Assembly (NCBI RefSeq): GCF_000247815.1
Contig: NC_021675.1
Location: 67,732,193 to 67,796,192, forward strand
Length of the DNA stretch: 64,000 bases
Source of the DNA: Ficedula albicollis
Lineage: Eukaryota; Chordata; Aves; Passeriformes; Muscicapidae
Direction of reading: 5' to 3'
Part shown: positions 37,200 to 47,400 of the stretch, one piece after another
Layout: each line of letters starts with the position of its first letter
Numbering within the stretch: the stretch's first letter is position 1
Notes under the pieces: model-generated
Seen by the model: only the letters and a program-made list of their open reading frames with translations
What the model was told of the DNA's origin: nothing
The model's database searches: none
Position numbers and translations under genes: made by a program

Positions 37200-38578
37200 A
37201 AACAACAAACCCACAATGCACCTTACATTTTGCCAGCGTGAGATTTAGTTCAAGCACAACCTGGAATAGAAAAATCCAAGGCTGTGGAAATTACTCCATT
37301 ATTATAATGTACTAGTTGCAGTTTCTAAAAGTTATCTTACCATGTTACTATGACAACTTCTTCTAAACCTCCCCATCACCAGATGGATAATGGACAAAAA
37401 AAAAAAAAATTACAACAACCTCATAGAAAGGAGCTTACCATTAATTTTCTCCTTTTTTATCTTTAGATATTATGTACAGTATTATAAATATTTATAAGTA
37501 TTTAACTTAATCAACAATGTCTATGAAACTGATTATTCTATTAGCAGAAGCATTCAGGTACAGAGCCTGAATGGGAAGAATCATTCTGCAAATGAGGATG
37601 GGACCAGAAGAATATGGAAGAAGAAATTATTCTTCCACAGTTTTCACAGCAATAAGTGATGTTGGGTTAATAACTTGGAATCCAGAAGCCTTTCCCCCTG
37701 CAAGCAAAGTAATTTCCCTACTGTCATTTTCCTTTTATTATACTGTGCAGGCATCCTGTCTAGATTGACTTAAAATGTTGGTGGGTTTGCTGTTGGAATG
37801 AACAAATACAATTGCAAAAGAAGAAAAGTATTTGCAAAGAGTATGAACATAAAATCACATGAAAATTAAAACAGGGCATCCAAAATTCAGCCTGAACTAA
37901 ATAAATGGTATTTTATAACTTTGCAGAGAACTGAATTGTGGACAAGTTTTAAATGATATAATGATTGTGTGCCATCCATGTGCCCAGATAAGTATTTCAG
38001 GAAAATGTTCAGTCCTGTACCTGAAGCACGGTAGTTTTTGGGAAGGTTCCTGGACTCTGTGCAACTCTGTACTACAGTAATGCTCCTACTTCAATAAAAT
38101 ATAATGCTGTTCAGAAGAGGTTAAGAGGATGAATTTCAAATGAAAAACAATTTCCACATCAAAGAATTCTCTTAATGCAAAACCCTATTTAAAATGCATC
38201 TAAGTGTAGCTGGTATTTAGTTCTTTGTACTGCAAAGACTTTGTATGCAGCCTATCAATTAGAATCTCTGACTGCAAATATCAATATGTGATTGATACTG
38301 TGTTTGAAGAGGTAGAAAAATGATAATAGAGTTTATTACATGCCAGCTGCACTCACAAGTATATTGTCTGTGTTTAGTAGATGAAATATATTTTTCAGCT
38401 GACTTCCACAATAAAATGCAGTTGTTGGTTTGTATCAAATATATAAAGACTTAATTACAGTAAATGCAAAATTATTGTGAAAACATGTAGTGTGAAACAA
38501 CCATTTGGGAAAAACGTGACTAAGCTCTAGAAATGAAAGGGGAAACTCCAAGGTGATGGGGACACATAAAATATGGAA
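37200..38578. other. unique AT-rich DNA
   Basis: No gene or recognised transposon. A short A-run lies at about 37397-37409. Confidence 0.55.
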
Positions 38579-38824
38579 ATTCACAGAATCATAGAATGCA
38601 TTAGGTTGGAAGTGAGCTTAAAGATCATCTTGTTTCAACCCCACGGCCATGGTCAGGGACACCTTCCACTAGACCAGGTTTCTCAGGGATGGACATCCAC
38701 ATCTCCAGGCAAACTGTTCCAGTGCCTCAGCACCCTCTGAATAAAGAATTTCTTCCTAACATCTAATTTAAATCTCTCCTCTTTCAGTTTAAAATAATTT
38801 CTCCTTGTCCTATCACCACCTGTC
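38579..38824 (-). mobile_element. CR1 LINE fragment, left part (interrupted by an LTR)
   Basis: Reversed CR1 tail (CACAGAATCATAGAATG), then CTTAAAGATCATC, CACGGCCATGGTCAGGGACACC, AAGAATTTCTTCCTAACATC and TTTCAGTTTAAAATAATTTC: the 3' region of CR1 on the - strand, in order. At CCTGTC it is broken by an ERV LTR and resumes at 39612. A copy of its last 72 bp is present again at 38908-38979 because of a later tandem duplication. Confidence 0.94.
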
Positions 38825-39062
38825 TGTTGCGGCACATCTTTATTTATTCGGTTTATTGTTAAAGTTGTTATAATGCCTTGCTCTTACGGACCCCTGTGTT
38901 TTCCCCGTTCCTAACATCTAATTTAAATCTCTCCTCTTTCAGTTTAAAATAATTTCTCCTTGTCCTATCACCACCTGTCTGTTGCGGCACATCTTTATTT
39001 ATTCGGTTTATTGTTAAAGTTGTTATAATGCCTTGCTCTTACGGACCCCTGTGTTTTCCCCG
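38753..39062. repeat. 155-bp tandem duplication across a CR1/LTR junction
   Basis: TTCCTAACATCTAATTTAAA at 38753 recurs at 38908. Each 155-bp unit contains 72 bp of CR1 followed by the first 83 bp of the ERV LTR (TGTTGCGGCAC at 38825 and 38980). I see no difference between the copies. The duplication must post-date the LTR insertion. Confidence 0.96.
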
Positions 39063-39611
39063 GTTGGTTTGTCCTCAAGTTGTATCCACCCCTGAACCGG
39101 CCCTGCGTGGCATTCCCGCCCCTTGTTCCAGTTCCTTCCCTGTCTGTTATTGCGACCCTGCCCCTTGTTCCAGTACCTTCCCTGTCAGTCCCGCCCACCC
39201 CCGTGGAAATGCCCTGATACTCGATGCCCCATTGGCCCATGCCACCCTTTCTCCTCCCCCTGCTTCCCTCATTGCTTTCAGCTCTGTAAGACTCTGCCCT
39301 TCGCTCCTCCCCTGAGAGTTCCTTACTGGTTAATTATTTGTACCCACCCCCTGACCTGCCTCTGTATTTAATCCTGTGCACAGCAGTGCTTTGGGGCTCC
39401 TTGCCTGTGAACTTTTCAAGTGGGGTGAGCGCAGTTGGATCCTTAGCAGCTGAGTGTCTCTCCTTTGCCTAACCCTGGGTGTTGACTGCACTGTGGAGCA
39501 ATTAGCTCAAAGGTTCTGTCTCCAGGGAATCCTACACTGGGGCAGTTCCCACACCTGGCACGGTGCTGGTGTGCCCCCATTGACCTAGCACAGGCTTTGG
39601 TAGTCGCGTCA
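38825..39611 (+). mobile_element. ERV LTR inserted in CR1, 6-bp target-site duplication
   Basis: The LTR begins TGTTGCGGCAC and ends GTAGTCGCGTCA. The host CR1 reads CCTGTC immediately before it (38819-38824) and again immediately after it (39612-39617), a perfect 6-bp TSD, and the CR1 then continues. Corrected for the later 155-bp duplication, the LTR is about 632 bp (38980-39611). It is more GC-rich than its surroundings, with an ATTGG box, a TATTTAA box near 39365 and a GGGGCTCC motif downstream that resembles the start of R in the LTR at 42.8 kb, which favours + orientation. Against this, AATAAA motifs near the left end lie on the - strand, so orientation is not certain. A 6-bp TSD is typical of ERVK-type integrases. 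A short internal repeat (CCCCTTGTTCCAG at about 39119 and 39162) is present. Confidence 0.83.
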
Positions 39612-39640
39612 CCTGTCCATGTAAAAATTCCTTCCAAAAC
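39612..39640 (-). mobile_element. CR1 LINE fragment, right part
   Basis: Immediately after the LTR the sequence reads CCTGTCCATGTAAAAATTCC, which continues the CR1 broken at 38824 (from memory of the CR1 consensus, CTGTC is followed by a TGTAAAAAG-like block). Recognisable CR1 fades out near 39640. Confidence 0.7.
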
Positions 39641-40808
39641 ACCACAAGAAATCATCTTTTGAATTTTTTTCTCACGGTGAGAGCCATTTGATTGTTCGCT
39701 GTTTCTCCACAACAATAATTTTGTCTTGTTGTTTCCATTTATTTGGAAGATGTTTCTCTACAGTGAAGCTTAACTGAATCCATTGCAAAACGACACACAT
39801 GGATACAAAAGGCAGGGATTTCAGTGGGAGCGTACATATGTTTAAGAGCAAAGGTCATCTCAGATTTGACTAAAGAGCTACAGGCAACAAGAGAGAAGTA
39901 AATTAAGCTATTTTATACTTTGTTTTTAAAGTCAGTTTTTTGTGCGATTTTCGCATTCAGTTTTGTTAACTATTTTTGCTTTAAACATGCACATCCAAAT
40001 ACTCACCTATCATCCTTTCACAAAAGCACTTTTCCTGGCCCCCCTGAAAAATGGACACCTTCCCTTTCTTGTTGATCGGAAATGTGAGGGAGCAGCTCTT
40101 AGGACCAGATCCTGAACTTACTCTCCTCCATGTAGCCACAACAATTTCACATAAAAGGCACGCAAGCACAAAAGAAAAGCTTGTGGAAACAAAGACACAG
40201 ATTACAAGCTTTAGAGCTGACAGAGAAACAACAGCAGGAATTATAGAACCGCATACTCAAAAACTAAAAGAACCTTACAGGTTTGAGTAGGTGGTGCCAC
40301 CCCCGTGATTTTCTTACTTCCCCTCCTTTTAAGTGAGAGCTACAAATCTCCAGAGCACCTTGTTTTCTTTTGGTTGTATTGGGTTTGTTTCTGCATGTTT
40401 AGCTTATCAGTTGGTCTTGTCCTGGCAAACAGCCAACAATAAAAATGTGTGATCAATACACAGGCAGGAAAAACAATCAGTCGTAGATGGTGGCTTGAAT
40501 GTAGGACAAGGGAGTCTTCTCCCTCGCTCTCTCAGAAATTTGTTGTGCATCTTTGAGCAAGGAATTTAAATTTTCCTTACTAAATAGTGCTTGACAAAGA
40601 TTATATAATTCACTGAACAAAGTGTTCTTCTAATTTGAGAAAATTTGTTAAACATGCTAATTTGTTCAACTTGTAAAATAGTGTTAGGTGTACCCATGTC
40701 CACAGGGAAACCTGGAAGCTTGCAAAGAAAAAGGTCTGGTTTTTATTTTTCTATTTTGACAATGCTGCTGCAAAGATTTTTGATATCAGGCACCACTCTA
40801 GCTATGCC
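39641..40808. other. unique DNA up to the assembly gap
   Basis: No gene or recognised repeat is seen. An open frame reported across the gap here exists only because N bases contain no stops. Confidence 0.55.
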
Positions 40809-41488
40809 NNNNNNNNNNNNNNNNNNNNNNNNNNNNNNNNNNNNNNNNNNNNNNNNNNNNNNNNNNNNNNNNNNNNNNNNNNNNNNNNNNNNNNNNNNNN
40901 NNNNNNNNNNNNNNNNNNNNNNNNNNNNNNNNNNNNNNNNNNNNNNNNNNNNNNNNNNNNNNNNNNNNNNNNNNNNNNNNNNNNNNNNNNNNNNNNNNNN
41001 NNNNNNNNNNNNNNNNNNNNNNNNNNNNNNNNNNNNNNNNNNNNNNNNNNNNNNNNNNNNNNNNNNNNNNNNNNNNNNNNNNNNNNNNNNNNNNNNNNNN
41101 NNNNNNNNNNNNNNNNNNNNNNNNNNNNNNNNNNNNNNNNNNNNNNNNNNNNNNNNNNNNNNNNNNNNNNNNNNNNNNNNNNNNNNNNNNNNNNNNNNNN
41201 NNNNNNNNNNNNNNNNNNNNNNNNNNNNNNNNNNNNNNNNNNNNNNNNNNNNNNNNNNNNNNNNNNNNNNNNNNNNNNNNNNNNNNNNNNNNNNNNNNNN
41301 NNNNNNNNNNNNNNNNNNNNNNNNNNNNNNNNNNNNNNNNNNNNNNNNNNNNNNNNNNNNNNNNNNNNNNNNNNNNNNNNNNNNNNNNNNNNNNNNNNNN
41401 NNNNNNNNNNNNNNNNNNNNNNNNNNNNNNNNNNNNNNNNNNNNNNNNNNNNNNNNNNNNNNNNNNNNNNNNNNNNNNNNNNNNNNNN
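40809..41488. other. assembly gap, 680 N
   Basis: A continuous run of N. The sequence to the right (41489-41562) is repeated at 41926-42000, so the gap borders repetitive ERV DNA that probably defeated the assembly. A further single N sits at 41563. Confidence 0.99.
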
Positions 41489-41562
41489 ATGGCCATGGGA
41501 GAAATTTCAGTTGAGGTGATGGAAGTTGGACAAGCAAGGACCCATGGGAGTGGATATGCTAA
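41489..41562 (+). mobile_element. partial second copy of an LTR 5' segment beside the gap
   Basis: GGCCATGGGAGAAATTTCAG and the following bases to ATGCTAA match 41926-42000 with few differences (offset about 438). Similarity stops at the single N (41563). It could be the start of another LTR copy, cut by a contig join or a real breakpoint. Confidence 0.7.
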
Positions 41563-41921
41563 NTGAAAGAAATTAGACTTACAGGCTGTTAGTGTTCCTA
41601 GGCTGCCTGTTTTATTGGATTTGGGGTTTTTCTTTAGGTGTGGTTAGTGTAAGTGCATTCCTTACAGAAGCCTACTTCCATTAGTAAATAGAGGAGTTCA
41701 AGAGAACTACGGATGAGACATTTTGAGCTGTGCTTGAGGAGTGATTGTGGTGGTACTGGATTGACAGTTGGGACTAGAAGGTCAGGAAGGTCTCCTGCAA
41801 GCTCTATGAATTTCCCTGTCCCTGTGCAGAACGTTGAATTTGCTGAACGTCACTGGATTCTTGCAGTCCCACTCCTCGAGCTTGGCTGCAGGAATCAGCC
41901 AACCTCGGATAGCCGAAGAAT
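41563..41921. other. sequence of uncertain origin within the ERV cluster
   Basis: About 360 bp between the partial LTR segment and the next LTR-like element. A stretch near 41670-41713 (CCATTAG...GAACTACGGA) resembles 42340-42371, so part of this interval probably shares ancestry with the 3' side of the neighbouring LTR-like element. No coding potential is seen. Confidence 0.45.
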
Positions 41922-42371
41922 TGTGGCCATGGGAGAAATCTTCAGTTGAGGTGATGGAAGTCGGACAAGCAAGGACCCATGGGAGTGAATACGCTAACAG
42001 GCCTGCCGATATAAGGTTGTACTTCCAGAATGTTCCCAGGTTCTCTCCCCTGATTGGTTGCTGTTTGTTGCATTGTTTTGTATATTCATAATCCCGGTTT
42101 GTGATTGGATCCCTGCCTTCAGATCGCCCCCAGTTCTACCGTATATATATTGGTGAACACACTTATTTGAGGTGTTTTGGAGTTGACCTTATACTTGTGT
42201 ATATATTGTTGAACACACCTATTTGAGGTGTTTTGGAGTTGACCTTATACTGTGTACGGCTTCTACTATTTGTTACTTTACTCATTAAAGTTTCTTGTTT
42301 TCGGGCAACCCATCTGACCTGTCCCTTCTTTGGGCGGAAGTAGGAGCCATTAGGGAGTACAGAACTACGGA
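41922..42371 (+). mobile_element. ERV LTR-like element with promoter and polyadenylation motifs
   Basis: The interval carries LTR hallmarks in + orientation: a TGTGGCCATGGG start, two GATTGG (reverse CCAAT) boxes near 42052 and 42104, a TATATATAT box at about 42143, an ATTAAA polyadenylation signal near 42284 and a U5-like tail. A 57-bp tandem repeat lies over the TATA region. Termini and TSD could not be fixed, and the 3' end is approximate. The family is not identified. Confidence 0.6.
42143..42256. repeat. 57-bp tandem repeat inside an LTR
   Basis: TATATATTG-TGAACACAC followed by TTTGAGGTGTTTTGGAGTTG occurs twice (gaacac at 42154 and 42211). Each copy brings its own TATATAT box, so the LTR carries two candidate TATA elements in tandem. 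Confidence 0.93.
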
Positions 42372-42584
42372 GGAATTGAGGGGTATAAAACATATATTCT
42401 TGGTACAATAGGTAATCTAACAACTCTTAGAACACTATCTTTAACTGTTGCAGCAGCGATTTGACTGCTGACTGTTTATAACTTCTTAACTTACAACTTC
42501 TGGCTTTGTATTTACTACAGGACGGGTTTGGAAGTTGTCGGTTAATTAAGTTGTAAACTGTTAATTAGTTATTAGTTTGTAAGT

Positions 42585-43033
42585 TGTTAAAGAGGTTGCT
42601 GTGGGCGGGGCCATGGGATAATTGATTGTCAGGATGAGTGTCAAAGTGTGGGTGGGTCCACCAAAGGGAGGGCTAACAGATAGTTAATTGGCGGTTTTGC
42701 TGGAACCTTCTAGAAAGATAGCATCACCAAGTGAGCGCACCAGTTTGAACTACCAATCAGCTGGTGAAGAGGAAGTCAATCACAGGAGGGATTGAAAAAT
42801 GCAGCTATCAGCAGAAAGGGGTATAAAAGACTGCTTGGGGCTCCGAGCCCCGCCTTCCGACGGTGCTCTGTGCCTGAGGGAACACCCGGTGTTGCACTAG
42901 TTTTGGTTTCAATTTCTCTGGCTTGCCGCGTGGAGCTCAGGCTTATCCTGAGCCTCCGTTCTCGGTTGTTGTTCTTAATAAACGAGTTGGTCTTTTTGGA
43001 AAAGATGCAAGCCTCGTTTATAACAAAGGCACA
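42585..43033 (+). mobile_element. ERV LTR, + orientation
   Basis: A clear LTR promoter/terminator layout is present: CCAAT boxes near 42753-42770, TATAAAA at about 42822, then GGGGCTCCGAGCCCCGCC marking R, and AATAAA at 42977 followed by a short U5. Two boundary solutions exist. TGTTAAAGAGG (42585) to TTTATAACA (43025) has matching TGTTA/TAACA ends but no TSD. TGCTGTGGG (42597) to AAAGGCACA (43033) has a near-perfect 6-bp TSD (AGAGGT on the left, AGAGGC on the right). No primer-binding site or gag follows, so it is probably a solo LTR. The GC-rich R region contrasts with the AT-rich left flank. Confidence 0.78.
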
Positions 43034-43640
43034 AGAGGCCATGGCAGCTTCTCCTGCCTTTGGTGAGCAGCTGGGAGCTGCAGGGGCAGGCAGCCAGGGA
43101 GCTGCCCCACACAGCCCCTGAGCAGGTGGGAGCTGCAGGGGCAGGCAGCCAGGGAGCTGCCCCACACAGCCCCTGCAGCCAGCCCAGCCCTTGGCTATGG
43201 CCAGGAGCCATGGCCTCAGCGGGCAGCGGCTGGGGGCATGGCAGGGTCAGTGCTGCCAGCGCCAAAGACCGAGCATTGGCTAAGGAAGAGTGGAAAGAAT
43301 CCCTCAACCAAGAGCAGGCCCTGGGCAAGGTGACAGAGCCCAAGGGCCAGGGGACAGCGAGGAAGAACTGCCCCAAAGGGGAGACCAGAGAGACCAAGAC
43401 CAGTCCCAGGTGGAAGGGGACAGAGACCAGAGCCTGAGCAGGGCAGCGGAGAGCAGGAGAGCAGGCGCAGGCCTGGCTCGGGCACACACGAGCCCATGGC
43501 CTCCACAGGCCACAGGCCGTGCATGGCAGCCACATCTGGATGGCCGTGGAGCCAGCCAAGAAGTCTTGGTAAGAACCACATGCAAGAGCTGCAGGGAGCA
43601 ATGGTTGCTAGTGAGGCAGTGACTGGTTTAGGAGATGCAA
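43034..43640. other. GC-rich stretch of unknown origin
   Basis: About 600 bp markedly more GC-rich than anything nearby, between two LTRs. It includes a 55-bp tandem duplication (43063-43117 and 43118-43172, core GGGAGCTGCAGGGGCAGGCA). Overlapping frames of 93-208 codons on both strands are a by-product of high GC. A + frame (43060-43437) includes a charged stretch, but I recognise no retroviral domain. It could be rearranged ERV internal DNA, an unrelated repeat or a host GC island. Confidence 0.5.
43063..43172. repeat. 55-bp tandem duplication in GC-rich DNA
   Basis: GGGAGCTGCAGGGGCAGGCA at 43073 recurs at 43128, and both copies run through CAGGGAGCTGCCCCACACAG. Confidence 0.95.
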
Positions 43641-43819
43641 AGACCATATGAACAGACAGCTAATTGGATAAAGGAATGCATGAGCAAGGACACTGCAACT
43701 GCAGCAGCGAGTGCCTTCTCATTAGGTTTTAAGTTCTGTTTAGGTTTGGTTAAGTTCTGTTTAGAGTATCAAAATACTTTGTTTGCTATAATAAAACAAT
43801 CTTCTCTGGATGTATAAAG

Positions 43820-44455
43820 AGATCTGTTATGAAGGGGCCAGGAGACCAAACTCCTTTTACGGCCTTTATTGGAGACAGCTCTGGGGAGGGGGCTCGAGGG
43901 AGTCGCGCAGCCCGCTGCTTGCTCCCGGACAAGCGGAGGAGGAGGAGGAGGAGTAGTGCAGCTTTGTCGTCTCCGGCAGGGCTGCGCCTTCCGTCCCCAC
44001 GGGGTCCCTGGGAAGAGCCCTCTTGGCTCATTGTCCATGGGGGTCACACTGTCGGACTGTCAGTTAGGTCATGGCTAGCAGGCGAGAGATGCTTTGGATG
44101 TCATTCCTTAGCTTTCCTTACTTGAGGGTAACATTTTTAGTTCTTGGTGATTTTAGTAGAGTTTTAAAAAGGTATCCACTCTCAGTGGCACTGCCACAAG
44201 TCCTTGTTATTACAGTATGCTGATCTCGGGGGAAGGACGGAAGTGTACAGGATCAGGTACGGGATGGGGCGAGGGACAACCAACCAGGAGCGGAAGTGTA
44301 CAGGATCAGGTACGGGATGGGGAGAGGGACAACCAACCAGGAGCACAGAGCACAGAACATTGTAAGGAATGGAAGATACAACAGACGGTTAACGTACTGA
44401 CAACGGGACAGTTAACATGCAGACAACAGCTTAGCTTATTACTTACAACAAGATC
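43820..44455 (-). mobile_element. solo ERV LTR with perfect 5-bp target-site duplication
   Basis: The LTR occupies 43825-44450 (626 bp) and is flanked on both sides by AGATC (43820-43824 and 44451-44455). On the - strand it starts TGTTGTAAGT and ends CTTCATAACA, i.e. TGTT...AACA termini. An AATAAA signal lies about 50 bp before the - strand 3' end (TTTATT near 43866 on +), preceded by a GC-rich R-like segment. An AGG trinucleotide run sits at 43934-43953. A 53-bp direct repeat (44238-44343) lies in the U3 part, where retroviral enhancer repeats occur. No internal region remains, so this is a solo LTR left by recombination between the two LTRs of a provirus. Confidence 0.92.
44238..44343. repeat. 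53-bp direct repeat in U3 of the solo LTR
   Basis: CGGAAGTGTACAGGATCAGG at 44238 recurs at 44291. The units differ at one visible site (GGGGCGAGG versus GGGGAGAGG). Each contains a CGGAAGT motif, the core bound by ETS-family factors. Its position upstream in U3 fits a duplicated enhancer, by analogy with other retroviral LTRs. Confidence 0.93.
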
Positions 44456-47400
44456 CGTCTGTCATTGTTCCCCATTGCTATAGGCAGATCCAAGGATCTT
44501 TTGGGGCAGAGCACCAGTGACTGCTGTGATGAGAGAATAGCAGATATTTTCTCTCCTTTTCAGTTGAACTGGATGCTCACTTGGGTCCTGCAGGTTGTGT
44601 TGGAGGAAGAGTTCCAAAAGGCTGATGCTCAAACCAAGGAGAGGATGGTTTTATTTCTAATGTCTGTATTCTTTAGGGACACTGGGAGACAAGGGAACTG
44701 AGGCAAGCATTTGAAAGCCTTTCTGTCTGCTGGGGCTCCCTTTCAATGCACCTGTTTGAAACACAGCAGGGTGGTTGGACTGGAATTCTTGTGCTCCCTA
44801 TTTACTGGAATGAGCTCCCATGCTTTTGTTATGAACTGGACAGGATAAAGGAAAAGTTATAACTAGAGGAAGGGAACATAAGGAGGGAGGAAAGCACTTC
44901 TCTGGGACGAAGATCTTTTTTTGGTCCCTGGAATGAAGCATAAACTCAGGACAGCGAAAAGGTGGCAATAAAGCCAACAAGAGTGTGTGGACTGCAGAAT
45001 CAAGACCACTCAAGTCTTGAACCAGGAATGAGATCCCTACCAGCAGGACCAACATTGGAACCACGACTGCTGATCTCTTGTTCTGTTTCTCTCTTTTTCT
45101 CCTTCCCTCTCTGGAACACATCTCCCTCTTCCTTCCCTTTCCTCCTACCCCTTTTTCCCAAACCCCCTGCCAGGTGTAGATAGGGTAGGTTAGAGAATAC
45201 CATAGCTTCTTAAAGATTTTTGCTTTTTTGTGTATTTGTAAAATATTCATAGCTCTGTAGAATACTCATATAATTATGTAGCTCCTAGACTTTTTCCTAT
45301 TCTCTTAGATTTTAGAACCATAAGTTAACATTCTAATACATTCCTGAAAATACTGTTTAGTCTTTTTTTCAAGAAGAAATACTTTTTTTTCCCAGTCAGA
45401 ATCTCAGAAGACATCACAAGAAAATGTGGCAAGGAAGCCCTGCCAACTGCAATGGGACAGCTGGGGTTTGGGCCACAAACACAGAAAGATTTGGATGAGT
45501 GAAGTATGATATTGCATCTTTTAAGTATCTGGCATGGACTCTGTATCCCTGAGGAATTGTCTAAATATGAATCCCCTGAACTGGGAGACACATAAAACCT
45601 GTTAATACAAGAGTTAAACACAGATCTCCTTGTAAAGCATGCTTTCCTCCATGTCTTAGGCACCAGCCAGGATTTAAAGAGGATACCTCTCTCATGCAAA
45701 GCCTGGAATCCCCTCCAAGGGCATGCAAACACAACTGCCTGTTCTGTTCTGACAGTCTCCAGCAGAGCTGTGGATTTGGGGGCGGTGTTACTGGCCAGCT
45801 GTGAGGGAACCCAGAGTTCACCCAGAGTCCTGGAGACATGCTCCTTACCTCAGCCTCAGGGAATTGTCAAGAAAAAGACTGTGAATATCAGGCTGATAGC
45901 AGTGTTAAAAGTGACAAAATATTACAAGGGTTTTTTAACTTGTTTGGGGTTTTTTTGGTTTTTTTTTGTTTAGTTGGTTTTTTTTAAGATCCATCAGTCC
46001 AATGTTCATATTATGCATTAACGAAGAACCCTGGGAAAAAATCATCCAAAGCCTCCCTATCCAGCCAGGAAAGACCCCGTGCATGAGGGTACAAAAAACC
46101 CATTTTCTTTTTTTACTGTATCTCTTCCGTTTCCTGAAATTGTATAACACAGTGCAGCTTCACAGGAAAGCATGGATCGTGTCCAGCCTAGTCCCTCAAC
46201 CTTAAGATCACAGAAAGAAATCATCTTTTTTCAAGAGTAAAGGAGGAAAGCAAAAAATAAAGGTAAATTAAATTGAGTAATTTGAAATACTGTGTATAAC
46301 CACGCCTTTTAATTAGTCTGCTTTTGTGGAACAACTTAAAAAAGTATCTCTTCATTCTTTCTAATAAAAGCAGAGCAGATGAGAGACACATCTGTTTTCC
46401 TTAAATATCCTTTGAATGATGGATGTTGAGTAAAGGTTTCATCTAGAAGAACAAACTTCAACTGAACATTGCACTCTCGCTAAAAGCATTATTTCAGAGT
46501 ATTGCTTTTTTAACTAATGGCATCACTTCAGTAAGATAATTACACGACATATTTGAACATACTCCACACTGGAACACGTTTGACATTTTCATACATTTGG
46601 GTATACATGCAGCTCTTTTTAAAGAGAGAAATAGTTCTCTCATCTGTCTTTTCGTTTAACATCTTTCAATCTGAGATCATATTGTGAGATATGCTTGTAA
46701 TATAGAAAGACATCTGAAAAAACCCAGACATGAAAGGACAGTATAATTCTGCTGCACAGTCAACAGCAGAGATTTATGAAGTTCAGAAATATTTTAACCT
46801 TGCAACAGAAAGGAAGGTTCTTGATCTCCTTTACTTGCATTACAGAGAAGCTGTTTTAAACACAGGTAAAATACATTGAAAAGCAGCCCTACAGCAGAAA
46901 ACACTATGGTCTACTTATCCAAGAGAAGAAAGCAAGAGACAAGAAACATAATATGCTCATATTAAGTGAGACATGGAAAAAGTGGCAGGATATGCCTGAA
47001 ACCTCAGAGGAAAACCCTCTGTGTCTGTGGAGACGAACCACATATTTGATACAATAGCAGCATAACAGAGACATTGAAAATTGGTCAGAAGTGCCCATTT
47101 CTCCTAAATACCTATGAAGAGTCAAGGTGATTAATTTGTCGACATTCCCATTAAAGCAAGACAAAACAGGTTAAATGATTTTTAAACCTGAAGACAACTG
47201 GATGACCTGCACCTCGAGGTGTCCAAAGGCTTCTTCTGCTTTCTTCCAGCAGAGTCTGAGCCAGGAAAGAATAAACCACTGTGTCAAAAGACAAGAACAC
47301 TAAATTCTGCATTCTCTCTGAGAAAGCAGAAAAGAAATCTCAAGTTTCATCATTCTAACTTTTTCTCCCCCAAAACTGTCTTAAGGACTGCTGAGACAAA

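Noticed and set aside
37012..37214. Regular repeats resembling a CRISPR array or a repeat protein (W/L/V/G pattern)
   Set aside because: The units are 4-bp AACC microsatellite without spacers; the protein pattern is its translation.
40645..41537. Long open frames of 232-289 codons on both strands
   Set aside because: They consist almost entirely of unknown residues; the N gap simply contains no stop codons.
41704..42371. GAACTACGGA direct repeat as the target-site duplication of an LTR
   Set aside because: Ten bases is too long for a retroviral TSD, and similarity extends further left, so it is shared ancestry rather than a TSD.
42975..43647. Several overlapping frames of 93-208 codons on both strands
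   Set aside because: High GC lowers stop frequency in all frames at once; no frame stands out and no known domain is seen.
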